DNA of 64,000 nucleotides from contig NZ_CP128362.1 in assembly GCF_034274695.1 (NCBI RefSeq), forward strand, positions 4,156,501-4,220,500. Reading direction: 5' to 3'. The DNA is from Chitinophaga sp. LS1 (GTDB taxonomy: Bacteria > Bacteroidota > Bacteroidia > Chitinophagales > Chitinophagaceae). Below, in pieces: positions 43,714 through 51,341 of the stretch. Position numbers and translations under genes: made by a program. Positions within the stretch are counted from its first letter, which is position 1. Each line of letters starts with the position of its first letter. Under the pieces are notes generated by a model. That model searched no databases. It saw only the letters and a list, made by a program, of their open reading frames with translations, and was not told where the DNA came from.

Positions 43714-45492
43714 ATGGCCAACCCATATATCTCCCTGCTGCGCACTGCCTGGCATTACGCACGAAAGGAGAGGAGGAGATATGTACTGGTGTATGCCATG
43801 TTTACAGTTTCTGCTATTATTTACGCATTATACCCAATGCTGCTGGGATGGTTTATCAATAAGATCCAACAGGATACTCAGCAGGTATTACACTTCGCTT
43901 TCCTTTACGCCGCCAGTTATTTCGGCCTAAAAGTACTGGAATGGTGCTTCCACGGCCCTGCCCGTGTAATGGAACGGGACCTTGCTTTTAACCTGAGCCG
44001 TAACTTCCTCCATACCCGATATCACCAGGTACTGCACCTGCCCGTAAAATGGCACCAGGATCACCATAGTGGCGCCACCATCAATCGTATCCGTAAGGCA
44101 TACGAAGCCCTGAAGACCTTCTTCGATCATGGCTTTATGTATTTAAGAGCTATTGGGAAACTGATCTTTTCTGTCATTGCCATCGTTTATTTCTCGCCAT
44201 TATTTGGTACCATCGGTGTTGTGCTCGGTGCCATCACCATCTGGGTGATCTTTAAATTTGACAAGCCTTTTATTCGTACACTGGATGAGGTGAATGAAAG
44301 AGAGCATGTGGTCTCTTCGACCCTGTTCGATAGTCTTTCCAATATCATGACAGTAATTACCCTGCGTTTGGAAAAGAGCATGGAAACTGGCTTATTATCA
44401 AAAGTAGCCCTGATACTACCTCCATTTAAAAAGAACGTCCGGATCAATGAATGGAAATGGTTTGTAGCTGATATGTTGATCACCCTTATTTATTGTGTAA
44501 TAGCGGTAGGATACATATTGCAAAACTGGAAACAGGGAACGGTATTTTATGTAGCTGGCCTCGTTACGCTACTGGGATATGTGAACCAATTCACCAGCGT
44601 GTTCTACGATTTTGCCTGGCAGTATACAGATATTACACAGTACAATACCTCTGTACAAACGGCCGCCAATATTGATAGCGCATTCAAACAACAACACCGC
44701 CCTGATGCACATACAGACCTGCCGCACACCTGGCAGGAGATTCAGATAAGAGACCTGAGCTTTTCTCACAGAGAAAAATACGATGCCGAACATGGACCAC
44801 AAAGTCTGCATGGCCTGAACCTCCGTATACCCCGTGGTAAACGGATAGCACTGATAGGAGAAAGTGGCAGTGGTAAAAGTACGCTCTTATCCTTATTGAG
44901 AGGACTATATGAGCCGCGCCCGGGTATGCAACTGACAGTAGATGGAATGGCATACGACATGGATACGCTCAATGAAACAGTGACCCTCTTTCCACAGGAG
45001 CCTGAGATCTTTGAGAATACCATTGCTTACAATGTGACCCTGGGGCTGCCTTTCAGCGAAGCTGATATACATGCAGTATGTGAAAACGCACATTTTACAG
45101 ATGTGATCAGCCAGCTGCCTATGGGCCTGGAATCGGATATCCGTGAAAAAGGGGTGAACCTATCCGGTGGACAAAAACAACGACTGGCGCTGGCCAGAGG
45201 TATACTCGCGGCACGTGAAAGTGAAGTGGTATTGCTGGATGAACCTACCAGTAGTGTAGATCCTAAGACGGAAGTCATGATTTACAATAAGCTGTTTGCG
45301 GCATTTGCAGATAAGGCTGTGATCTCTTCTATTCATCGCCTGCACCTGCTGCCACAATTTGACTATGTGTATGTGTTGCACCAGGGGCGTATTGTGGATG
45401 AAGGGACATTTGAACATCTTCGGAATAATAGTCCGATCTTTCAGGAGTTATGGAAACACCAGAAGGATACGATGGGGAAGCATTTTCAGTAA
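43714..45492 (+). CDS. ABC exporter, fused membrane and ATP-binding domains
   Basis: The product has 592 residues from the ATG at 43714 (MANPYISLLR); the longer frame from 43612 runs over the divergent gene and is rejected. Six spans lie within about 20-315, then a nucleotide-binding domain with Walker A GESGSGKST, signature LSGGQKQR and Walker B VVLLDEPTSS. It is a half-transporter of the lipid/multidrug/peptide exporter type, expected to work as a dimer. Substrate unknown. A TATCTTTG at 43684-43691 could be its -7 element, though no -33 element stands at the right distance. Confidence 0.92.
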   Translation: MANPYISLLRTAWHYARKERRRYVLVYAMFTVSAIIYALYPMLLGWFINKIQQDTQQVLHFAFLYAASYFGLKVLEWCFHGPARVMERDLAFNLSRNFLHTRYHQVLHLPVKWHQDHHSGATINRIRKAYEALKTFFDHGFMYLRAIGKLIFSVIAIVYFSPLFGTIGVVLGAITIWVIFKFDKPFIRTLDEVNEREHVVSSTLFDSLSNIMTVITLRLEKSMETGLLSKVALILPPFKKNVRINEWKWFVADMLITLIYCVIAVGYILQNWKQGTVFYVAGLVTLLGYVNQFTSVFYDFAWQYTDITQYNTSVQTAANIDSAFKQQHRPDAHTDLPHTWQEIQIRDLSFSHREKYDAEHGPQSLHGLNLRIPRGKRIALIGESGSGKSTLLSLLRGLYEPRPGMQLTVDGMAYDMDTLNETVTLFPQEPEIFENTIAYNVTLGLPFSEADIHAVCENAHFTDVISQLPMGLESDIREKGVNLSGGQKQRLALARGILAARESEVVLLDEPTSSVDPKTEVMIYNKLFAAFADKAVISSIHRLHLLPQFDYVYVLHQGRIVDEGTFEHLRNNSPIFQELWKHQKDTMGKHFQ

Positions 45493-45671
45493 ATTGAAAG
45501 AATGGTCTGCTATTGGTGCTTCGTTCCGTTGTGAGGAGTAGTAAGTTCTTTGAGTCTTCAATGGTAACATGCGGGAAGTCTTCACTTATTTTATTGCAAG
45601 CGTCTGGCTACTAAAGGGTCTGCTATGTAAAGTACTGAACCTTGTGGCTGGGTATGAAAAAATTTGGGTTC

Positions 45672-46431
45672 TTACTTTTTTTCTCCTTCTCCTTTTTTCT
45701 CTTCTTTTTCTTTATCTGAGTCTTCCTGGGGAGGATGTAAAATATCCAGCAGGTTAAATACATCTTCTGATTTAAGGCCAAGATTTATCATTTCCCCTAT
45801 CATCTGACGCTTTACAATTGCAAGGCTTTTGGGATCTTCACTAAGTCCATCTTTTGTGTTTTCCAGTAAAGTAAAGAAGTAAGCAAGGTTCGTAGTATCC
45901 TTGTGTTCAGCATCCTCTCCTTCTTCCAAAAGGTCTAACAGCGGAACTATTTTTTCCTGTTCCAGCTTTTCGCTTTTTGTTTCCTGTTTATCGATGATTT
46001 GTTGTTGTATCCTAACCCATTCGTACAATTCAATCATTAGCGCGACGTGCAATTCCCATTCATGAGCAAAAGTGACATTCATTTGCGGTAAACTTTGTTC
46101 CAGATTTTCAGTTTTTTCGTCCTCATCTTTACTTATAATCTTCATAAATGGATATTTGTTAACGCGTAAACTAATATCCATTGAGATCATTTTTAGATAA
46201 TCACCATTTTCTCTGGCGGTTTTTAATAGATTGGGAGCATCTCCAATGTTGTCTAGATAATAAGCGTTATGTTTACCTCCTTCTACATAGATGGCACCTC
46301 TTGTACTCCCCAGTACATTCAGTGATTTTTCATCTTTCTGGCTATCGTCCAGAATTATCTTGCAGGTGATTACTTCAAACGATTGCTGACCCGCATTTAC
46401 CGTTGGTAGGAATGGTGCAGGGTTTACTCAT
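45672..46431 (-). pseudogene. Hypothetical protein gene, frameshifted near its start
   Basis: An ATG at 46190 opens 172 residues (MISMDISLRVNKYPF), but the same frame is open much further upstream, with sensible protein (VNAGQQSFEVITCKIIL, STRGAIYVEGGKHNAYYLDN), up to a TGA near 46434. No start codon exists in that frame. The ATG at 46431-46429 is in another frame; removing one A from the AAA after its second codon would give MSNPAPFLPTVNAGQQ and join both. I conclude the true gene is about 252 codons with one extra base near codon 3. The C-terminus is acidic/lysine-rich (EKEEKKGEGEKK). Function unknown. Confidence 0.55.
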
Positions 46432-46585
46432 TGAATAAATTTAGGATTGGGAGTAAATATATTGTAATAATTGTATTGGCATGCTGAAAATATAACTATT
46501 ATGTGAGCAGGAACTTCTTCATGGAAGACAGATTCAGCCATTCATAGATGATTTAATCTTAAGGCAATATTACTTCGAAAATCTA

Positions 46586-46996
46586 ATGAATTGCCTTCAA
46601 TCATTCGGAATGCTCCCAATACAACATTCAGCTATTTGCCATAATTATAAAGCATTGCTTGAGATGGACGATACCGTTGCACTGGAAGCACTAAAACTGG
46701 CCAACAATATACTGGGCGATCCGGAAATAAAGCCCGGCTATGATCTTGCATTACAAGATCATCTGAATTTGATACGGTCATCGCTGAATTATTATGCTAT
46801 TCTTAATATTCCTGATTTTACCGAAGTGCAGGATGAAATTTATGATGGACGCTTTTATGAAGTGATGCGATTTCAGCCACCGGAGGATCATGTAGAGGCA
46901 TTGGCATATGTGGCAGCGGCGTATGAGGTACTGTCAGATCTGGAAAAAAAGGAAAAGTATGATGCTGAATTAAGAATAAGAGTGGGTTATCATTAA
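46586..46996 (+). CDS. Hypothetical protein with degenerate J-domain-like repeats
   Basis: The product has 136 residues. NYYAILNIPDFTEVQDEI, followed by AYVAAAYEVLSDLEKKEKYD, resembles the outline of a DnaJ domain (NYYEILGI ... AYEVLSDPEKRKxYD), and an earlier stretch ALKLANNILGDPEIKPGYD looks like the end of another such unit. The HPD motif is absent, so it should not stimulate DnaK. No neighbours suggest a role. The start at 46586 is the first ATG; a later Met at 46610 is possible. Confidence 0.6.
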   Translation: MNCLQSFGMLPIQHSAICHNYKALLEMDDTVALEALKLANNILGDPEIKPGYDLALQDHLNLIRSSLNYYAILNIPDFTEVQDEIYDGRFYEVMRFQPPEDHVEALAYVAAAYEVLSDLEKKEKYDAELRIRVGYH

Positions 46997-47009
46997 TAAA
47001 TGAAAATCC

Positions 47010-47063
47010 GGATCTATCCGGTAGCCGAATGAAGAGCGTGTATCTTATTTGATACACGCTCTT
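47010..47063 (-). terminator. Hairpin terminator, GTATC-family copy 3
   Basis: AAGAGCGTGTATC (47032-47044) pairs perfectly with GATACACGCTCTT (47051-47063) around TTATTT. It lies 4 bases behind the stop of the NAD(P)-binding protein gene at 47068. The flank CCGGTAGCCGAAT (47018-47030) aligns with the flanks of the other two copies. Confidence 0.8.
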
Positions 47064-47067
47064 ATTG

Positions 47068-47685
47068 TTATACATTACCTATAAATGGTGCAGTCCTGTA
47101 GTATGTTTGATCATCCAGCTGTCTCACCAGAAAGTTTCCCAGGCTGGTCGCACTGATCTTACCGGAGGGACAATCAGTGAGACTAACGGTCACGCCGGTA
47201 TTATCATCAGTCAGTTCAATTAACGGCAGCCGGACCATTGTCCAGTTCAGCTGACTATTTTGCAATAATTCGTATTCAGTTTGTTTATCGCTGGTGGTGG
47301 CGGGGTAATGTTGATACATCCAATCTGTAGCCTGTGTTACCCATGGACTTTTTTCATCATTTGGGGTATTTACACTTAATCCGGTAGTCACAATATAACG
47401 TTGAATATGTGTCTGCATCACATTAGCAGTGGCTGCGCTGAATATGGGCAGGTCATTGCCCCGTTGTCCGATGGTGCTGATAAGGGCATCGGCTCCTGCT
47501 ACGAGTGTTTTGACTGCTGTTAGATCTCTGGCATCTCCCTGAATTAATGTGATTCGCGGGTCGTTTATAGCGTGGTTGCGGACTAGCAATCGCACGGCGA
47601 AGTTTTGTTGAAGGAGAGCTTTTACGAGGTATTGGCCGGATTTACCGGTACCACCGATAACGGCGATAGTGGTATGTGGTTGCAT
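47068..47685 (-). CDS. NAD(P)-binding, NmrA-like short-chain reductase
   Basis: The product has 205 residues with an N-terminal Rossmann motif IAVIGGTGKSGQYLVKALL and the atypical-SDR pattern seen in NAD(P)H-binding/NmrA-like proteins (GDARDLTAVKTLVAGADALI, STIGQRG, LNWTMVRLPLI). There is no clear YxxxK catalytic pair, as is common in this group. It is a probable flavin- or quinone-related reductase or redox sensor; substrate unknown. It stands alone and is followed at once by a terminator. Confidence 0.82.
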   Translation of the reverse strand: MQPHTTIAVIGGTGKSGQYLVKALLQQNFAVRLLVRNHAINDPRITLIQGDARDLTAVKTLVAGADALISTIGQRGNDLPIFSAATANVMQTHIQRYIVTTGLSVNTPNDEKSPWVTQATDWMYQHYPATTSDKQTEYELLQNSQLNWTMVRLPLIELTDDNTGVTVSLTDCPSGKISATSLGNFLVRQLDDQTYYRTAPFIGNV

Positions 47686-47828
47686 GTTGATTTTTTGATA
47701 AAGGAATGTCAGCCTACTGGAGCAGTAAGCAAAAATGGCCGGAGCGGCCCAGATGGAATATGATCAACAGATGCGTTTAATAAGGTGAAGGTAAGGGGAA
47801 ATACAATATAACATAACTATACTTCCAT

Positions 47829-47933
47829 AAGGTCACTATAAGGGCATTAAAAGGGCACCTCAATATCGATTTGATATTGAAGTGACCTTTTAATGATATA
47901 TTAGTATTGATATAGTGATAAAGATTCACTATA
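47829..47933. repeat. Nested inverted repeats upstream of a small gene
   Basis: A 51-base near-perfect hairpin spans 47845-47895: 23-base arms from CATTAAAAGG to CCTTTTAATG with two mismatches and a 5-base loop. Around it TCACTATA occurs at 47833-47840 and 47926-47933 and its inverse TATAGTGA at 47911-47918; the last two form a separate palindrome. This could be operator clusters, an attenuator or a small inverted-repeat element remnant. Confidence 0.6.
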
Positions 47934-47983
47934 TTAGCATAACTATATTTATTATTGATTTTATAACCTCAAAACTGTTTGTT

Positions 47984-48523
47984 ATGGCTCTTGTAAAAGA
48001 CAACATACTCCTCCAATGCATCCGAGGCTCCCTCGGTGATCAACTCACGATTTACGAAAGGAACGGGCAGATTATTATTGCCAAAAAGCGCGGTCCGTCG
48101 AAGAATAAGCCGACAATAAAGCAGCTGGAAGCCAGGTATAAGATGAAGATAGCGGCGGCTTATGCCCTGGCGATCCTGGAAGATCCCGACCTGAAGGCTT
48201 ATTATAAGTCGCTGGCAGGGCCTGGGCAGAATGCTTATAATATGGCGGTGAAGGATGCTTATAAGTCTCCGGAAGTGCAGAATATCCGGTTTGAAGAAGA
48301 GACTGTGGTAGTGACTGCGAAGGATGAATTTAGGGTAGCAGCGGTGGAAATACGGGTGGTGGATGCTGATGGTGTGATAGTGGATAGAGGAGCCGCTGTT
48401 TTAGGCAGGAATGGCGTGGATTGGTATTATAAGGTAGCGAGTCAGCCACCGGGTGGTAAGATAATAGTGGTGGCGGTGGATTTGCCGGGGAATGAAACGG
48501 TCAGGGAAGTGAGATTGGAGTAA
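47984..48523 (+). CDS. Conserved hypothetical protein, Bacteroidota type
   Basis: The product has 179 residues from the ATG at 47984 (MALVKDNILLQCIRG); the longer frame from 47915 begins inside an AT-rich inverted-repeat area. The N-terminus (LLQCIRGSLGDQLTIYERNG) and the basic middle (RGPSKNKPTIKQLEARYKMK) are typical of small proteins I have seen annotated only as hypothetical in Bacteroidota. The C-terminal half is beta-rich (VAAVEIRVVDADGVIVDRGA). No signal peptide. A striking set of inverted repeats lies in the 150 bases before the start and may regulate it. Confidence 0.7.
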   Translation: MALVKDNILLQCIRGSLGDQLTIYERNGQIIIAKKRGPSKNKPTIKQLEARYKMKIAAAYALAILEDPDLKAYYKSLAGPGQNAYNMAVKDAYKSPEVQNIRFEEETVVVTAKDEFRVAAVEIRVVDADGVIVDRGAAVLGRNGVDWYYKVASQPPGGKIIVVAVDLPGNETVREVRLE

Positions 48524-48588
48524 ATGAGGGAAACATTTGTCCCTGTAATCTTAGAAAACAGAAACAAATGTTTGTGGAGGCTATCTAC

Positions 48589-48670
48589 GTGAATGCTTAT
48601 GTTGAATTAGACAGTGCTGTCTGAGTGAATGCTTGTGCATTTGACAGTTGTCTGAGTGAATATTTGTGTC
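48589..48670 (+). repeat. Imperfect tandem repeats, GTGAATGCTT units
   Basis: GTGAATGCTTATG (48589), GTGAATGCTTGTG (48625) and GTGAATATTTGTG (48656) recur at 36- and 31-base steps, each followed by a GACAG/CTGTCTGA-like element in the first two. They lie between the hypothetical gene and the end of the ExbD gene; no coding reading is convincing. Confidence 0.5.
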
Positions 48671-48690
48671 GAATCAGAAAGTCATCTTCG

Positions 48691-49329
48691 TTAACTCTTT
48701 ACCGCCGCTGCCGTCCCTTCCGGAGCTGCTTCCAGATTCGTGACCAGATTCACATGTTGTATATTTTTCTCCTTAAAAGTATCCAGTACTCTCCTTACTA
48801 CCGGATAAGGTGTTTCATTATCCGCCTTGATACAATATTTCAATTGCTTGATATTACTGGTCTGAGCGGCCCTGCCGTATTCAATCCAGGTTACTAATTC
48901 ATTATTGGTTGAATCAGTTGGAATCCCTTTTTCAAGCGGTGATTTTTTCCTGTCATTAGATTTTAAAGAAAGGTATTCTTTCAGATGGTTAAGATCTGTT
49001 CCTACTGATGCCCCCATTGTAAAGTTAATGATCTGCGCATCTGATAATCCCAGTTTAAACTGATCATTGATATCCTGAATTAACTTTTGCCGTTGGCCCT
49101 GACCCTGCATGTCGAAAAATACACGTCCGTTTTTATCGATACTAATTAAAATGACATCCGCATCAGGTAAGAGTGATGTATTTATAGAAGAAGGTGTAAC
49201 GATTGCAACAGGTTCATCCGGTTTAAAGGTGGTCGTCATAATAAAGAAATTCAGGAGAAGGAACACCACGTCACACATCGCTGTCATATCAACTGATGTA
49301 GACTTCCTTGCTAATTTAGCTCTGGCCAT
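48691..49329 (-). CDS. ExbD/TolR-family biopolymer transport protein
   Basis: The product has 212 residues from the ATG at 49329 (MARAKLARKSTSVDM), typical for Bacteroidota ExbD; a longer frame starts at 49359. One membrane span (MCDVVFLLLNFFIMTTTF, about 15-32) carries the essential Asp (D17 region) of the proton path, and the rest is periplasmic. ExbD works with ExbB as the motor for TonB-dependent transporters. No exbB, tonB or second exbD gene lies nearby, so this is an orphan copy that must borrow its partners. Confidence 0.88.
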   Translation of the reverse strand: MARAKLARKSTSVDMTAMCDVVFLLLNFFIMTTTFKPDEPVAIVTPSSINTSLLPDADVILISIDKNGRVFFDMQGQGQRQKLIQDINDQFKLGLSDAQIINFTMGASVGTDLNHLKEYLSLKSNDRKKSPLEKGIPTDSTNNELVTWIEYGRAAQTSNIKQLKYCIKADNETPYPVVRRVLDTFKEKNIQHVNLVTNLEAAPEGTAAAVKS

Positions 49330-49424
49330 AACATTGCTTTTTTCTACTGCAAGTTGCAATTTGCAGTGGTGTTAACAAATGGCCATATTGCTCCAGTATA
49401 TGTCTATTTCACTCCTTGGAAGAA

Positions 49425-50324
49425 TTAATCAGACACCAGGTTTCTATATTCACTGGGACTGATGCCGGTGGTTCTTTTAAAGAATTTACTAAAGAAGAAC
49501 TGGTCACTGAATGCTAACCTTTCTGCGATTTTACTGATGGGGTCAGAGAGGTCGCTTAACATAAATTTGGCTTCTACAATGACCATTTGTGTAATGACTT
49601 CGCTGGTTGATTTACCAAAAATCTCTTTCACACATTTAGTGAGATATTTGGGAGTGACGTTTAATCTTTCAGCATAGAATTCAACATTCCTTCTTTTTTT
49701 AAAGTTAGATGTCAGCTCTGCATAGAATTTCTTTACCAGTACTTCTTTACTGTTTAACTGAATTTGTTGGGCAGCTATTTTATCATGCAATACTGAGGCA
49801 ACTTCGAAAAATAATACTCTGAATAGATTAAGGAGCAGTTCACTGATAAAAGGGTGTTCTTTGGGCAATTTATTTTTGATGGCGAGAAGGTCCATAATGG
49901 CTTTAATACTGCGGACTTCCATCTGGCTGAGACCGTGTACGGGTATATGTTGTCTTGTGTAAATACCAAATCCATCCATGTATTTTTTATTCAACGCAGT
50001 TTCTGCCAAAAGCGTTGCGCTAAAATCAGCGGCTATGAAAGTGCATTTGCGCATGTCGCTTAAGAACTCAAAAATCATATTGGGGTTGCAGATGATGAGG
50101 GAATTAGCAGGAATGTCGTATTCAACAAGATTTAAGCGCATTTTCAATTTTCCACTTGTGACAAGGATAATTGTATAATGGTCTAAAAGAAATGGAATGG
50201 ATATTTCCGGCTCTATTACAAGTTCGCCGTTGTTGAAAATATTGAATTCTTTGCCATGTTTAGTGCCGGCAGCAACCATGATTTCCTGTATGGTGAGTAG
50301 CCTTACTGATGTGCTTTTTTTCAT
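49425..50324 (-). CDS. AraC-family transcriptional regulator
   Basis: The product has 299 residues. The C-terminal helix-turn-helix pair is clear (FYAERLNVTPKYLTKCVKEI, LAFSDQFFFSKFFKRTTGI, ending SPSEYRN). The N-terminal half is a cupin-like sensor (NSLIICNPNMIFEFLSDM). It has no adjacent target: ExbD lies convergently behind it and a 295-base gap with a VOC remnant lies upstream. Its regulon is unknown. Confidence 0.88.
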   Translation of the reverse strand: MKKSTSVRLLTIQEIMVAAGTKHGKEFNIFNNGELVIEPEISIPFLLDHYTIILVTSGKLKMRLNLVEYDIPANSLIICNPNMIFEFLSDMRKCTFIAADFSATLLAETALNKKYMDGFGIYTRQHIPVHGLSQMEVRSIKAIMDLLAIKNKLPKEHPFISELLLNLFRVLFFEVASVLHDKIAAQQIQLNSKEVLVKKFYAELTSNFKKRRNVEFYAERLNVTPKYLTKCVKEIFGKSTSEVITQMVIVEAKFMLSDLSDPISKIAERLAFSDQFFFSKFFKRTTGISPSEYRNLVSD

Positions 50325-50619
50325 GTTGCGTTAATTCCAATTGTTTGATGTCTCCATATGGCAATTAAGAGAAATCAGTTCTGTTAGATGTGATAATTTA
50401 GTCCACTTAATATAGGTGTCCCATGTATCTCCATTCCACGGGCCGAATCTGCCGCTTGCAGTATAGTATATCGTCATGTTCCTATCAGTTCAATATCTTC
50501 CTGAAATCCCAATGCCAAAAAGATAACTAAATGACTATTTGGAAGATAGTAGTGTATTCCTTAAGTGATTTTGCCATTGTGATAAGGGATGTGAAGCGTA
50601 ATATTAAGCATTTTCTCTT

Positions 50620-50937
50620 TTAATCTATATGAGCAAGGATATTTACAAGCTTCTCAAAAGGGGCACGTACGTAAAAGCGGCGTACGCCCCATAGTTCATT
50701 CACGATTCCATATTTAATGACCAAACCAGCTTCCTGCATTTTTGTATAAGCTTCATCTACGATATCTACTCCTATTGATAAATCAGCTACAGCCGTGTTT
50801 GAACCTCCCTGTGCGGCTATGCTTAATTGGAGTTTCATTTCTGTAGGGGTACCGTATGTGACGATCCAGCCCATATCCATTATTACATCCGGGCTGGAAA
50901 TGTCATGGTAGAAGTGTGTAGCGGCCGGGACATTATA
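50620..50937 (-). pseudogene. VOC/glyoxalase-family protein lacking its start
   Basis: An ATG at 50880 opens 86 residues (MDMGWIVTYGTPTEMKLQLS), yet the same frame is open upstream to 50937 and reads NVPAATHFYHDISSPDVI, the expected first helix and strand of a VOC domain (AxxFYxxxLGxxVVMDxGW). No ATG, GTG or TTG lies in that frame before a TAA. About ten N-terminal residues and the start codon are missing. A shortened product from 50880 would lack the first beta-alpha unit and should not fold normally. Confidence 0.6.
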
Positions 50938-51204
50938 TAAGGGATTTTACTTCGGAATATTATTATTTGGATGGGAATGTCAGCAAGAAGCAGCATATAG
51001 GACGAATGTAAGGTTTACATTGAATGAGGCCGCAGCTGTAGGGGGGATTTTTTGGATGTGAATAATTCATTGACTTACCGTTTTTTGTTTGAATATATAG
51101 TGAAGAAGGGGTAAGTTGAGATAAAGAGTAAAGCAGGAGGGCTTTTGCTTGGCGCTAGGTGCGCGAACTAAATATTTAGTAAATAAGGTTGGTCATTCGA
51201 GGTG
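50938..51204. other. Non-coding gap
   Basis: No supported gene. A CTTACC ... GGTAAG inverted repeat (about 51075-51115) has a long AT-rich loop and no T run. The operator-like array of the fic gene begins at 51205. Confidence 0.45.
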
Positions 51205-51332
51205 TAATCGTTTTTTCTAAAAAATTGCATAAAGTAATCATTTTACTGTAAATTTAGCCAAATATAATCGTTTTACCGTAAAAGATGCTTAAAATAATCG
51301 TTTTACAGTGCTAAGTATTCTTTTACCATAAA
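51205..51332 (+). promoter_or_regulatory. 30-bp-phased operator-like array upstream of fic
   Basis: TAATCRTTTT(AC) recurs at 51205, 51235, 51265 and 51295, a strict 30-bp step, with a further TTTTAC at 51321. In three of the units TTTAC is followed by N-GTAAA or N-ATAAA, making the palindrome TTTAC-N-GTAAA (51242-51252 and 51272-51282 are perfect). The last unit ends 10 bases before the fic start codon. Confidence 0.7.
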
Positions 51333-51341
51333 CATAACTAT

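Noticed and set aside
51205..51332. CRISPR array (30-bp periodic repeats)
   Set aside because: The conserved part is only 12-18 bp, the period leaves no spacer of normal length, there are just four or five units, and no cas genes are near. Operators fit better.
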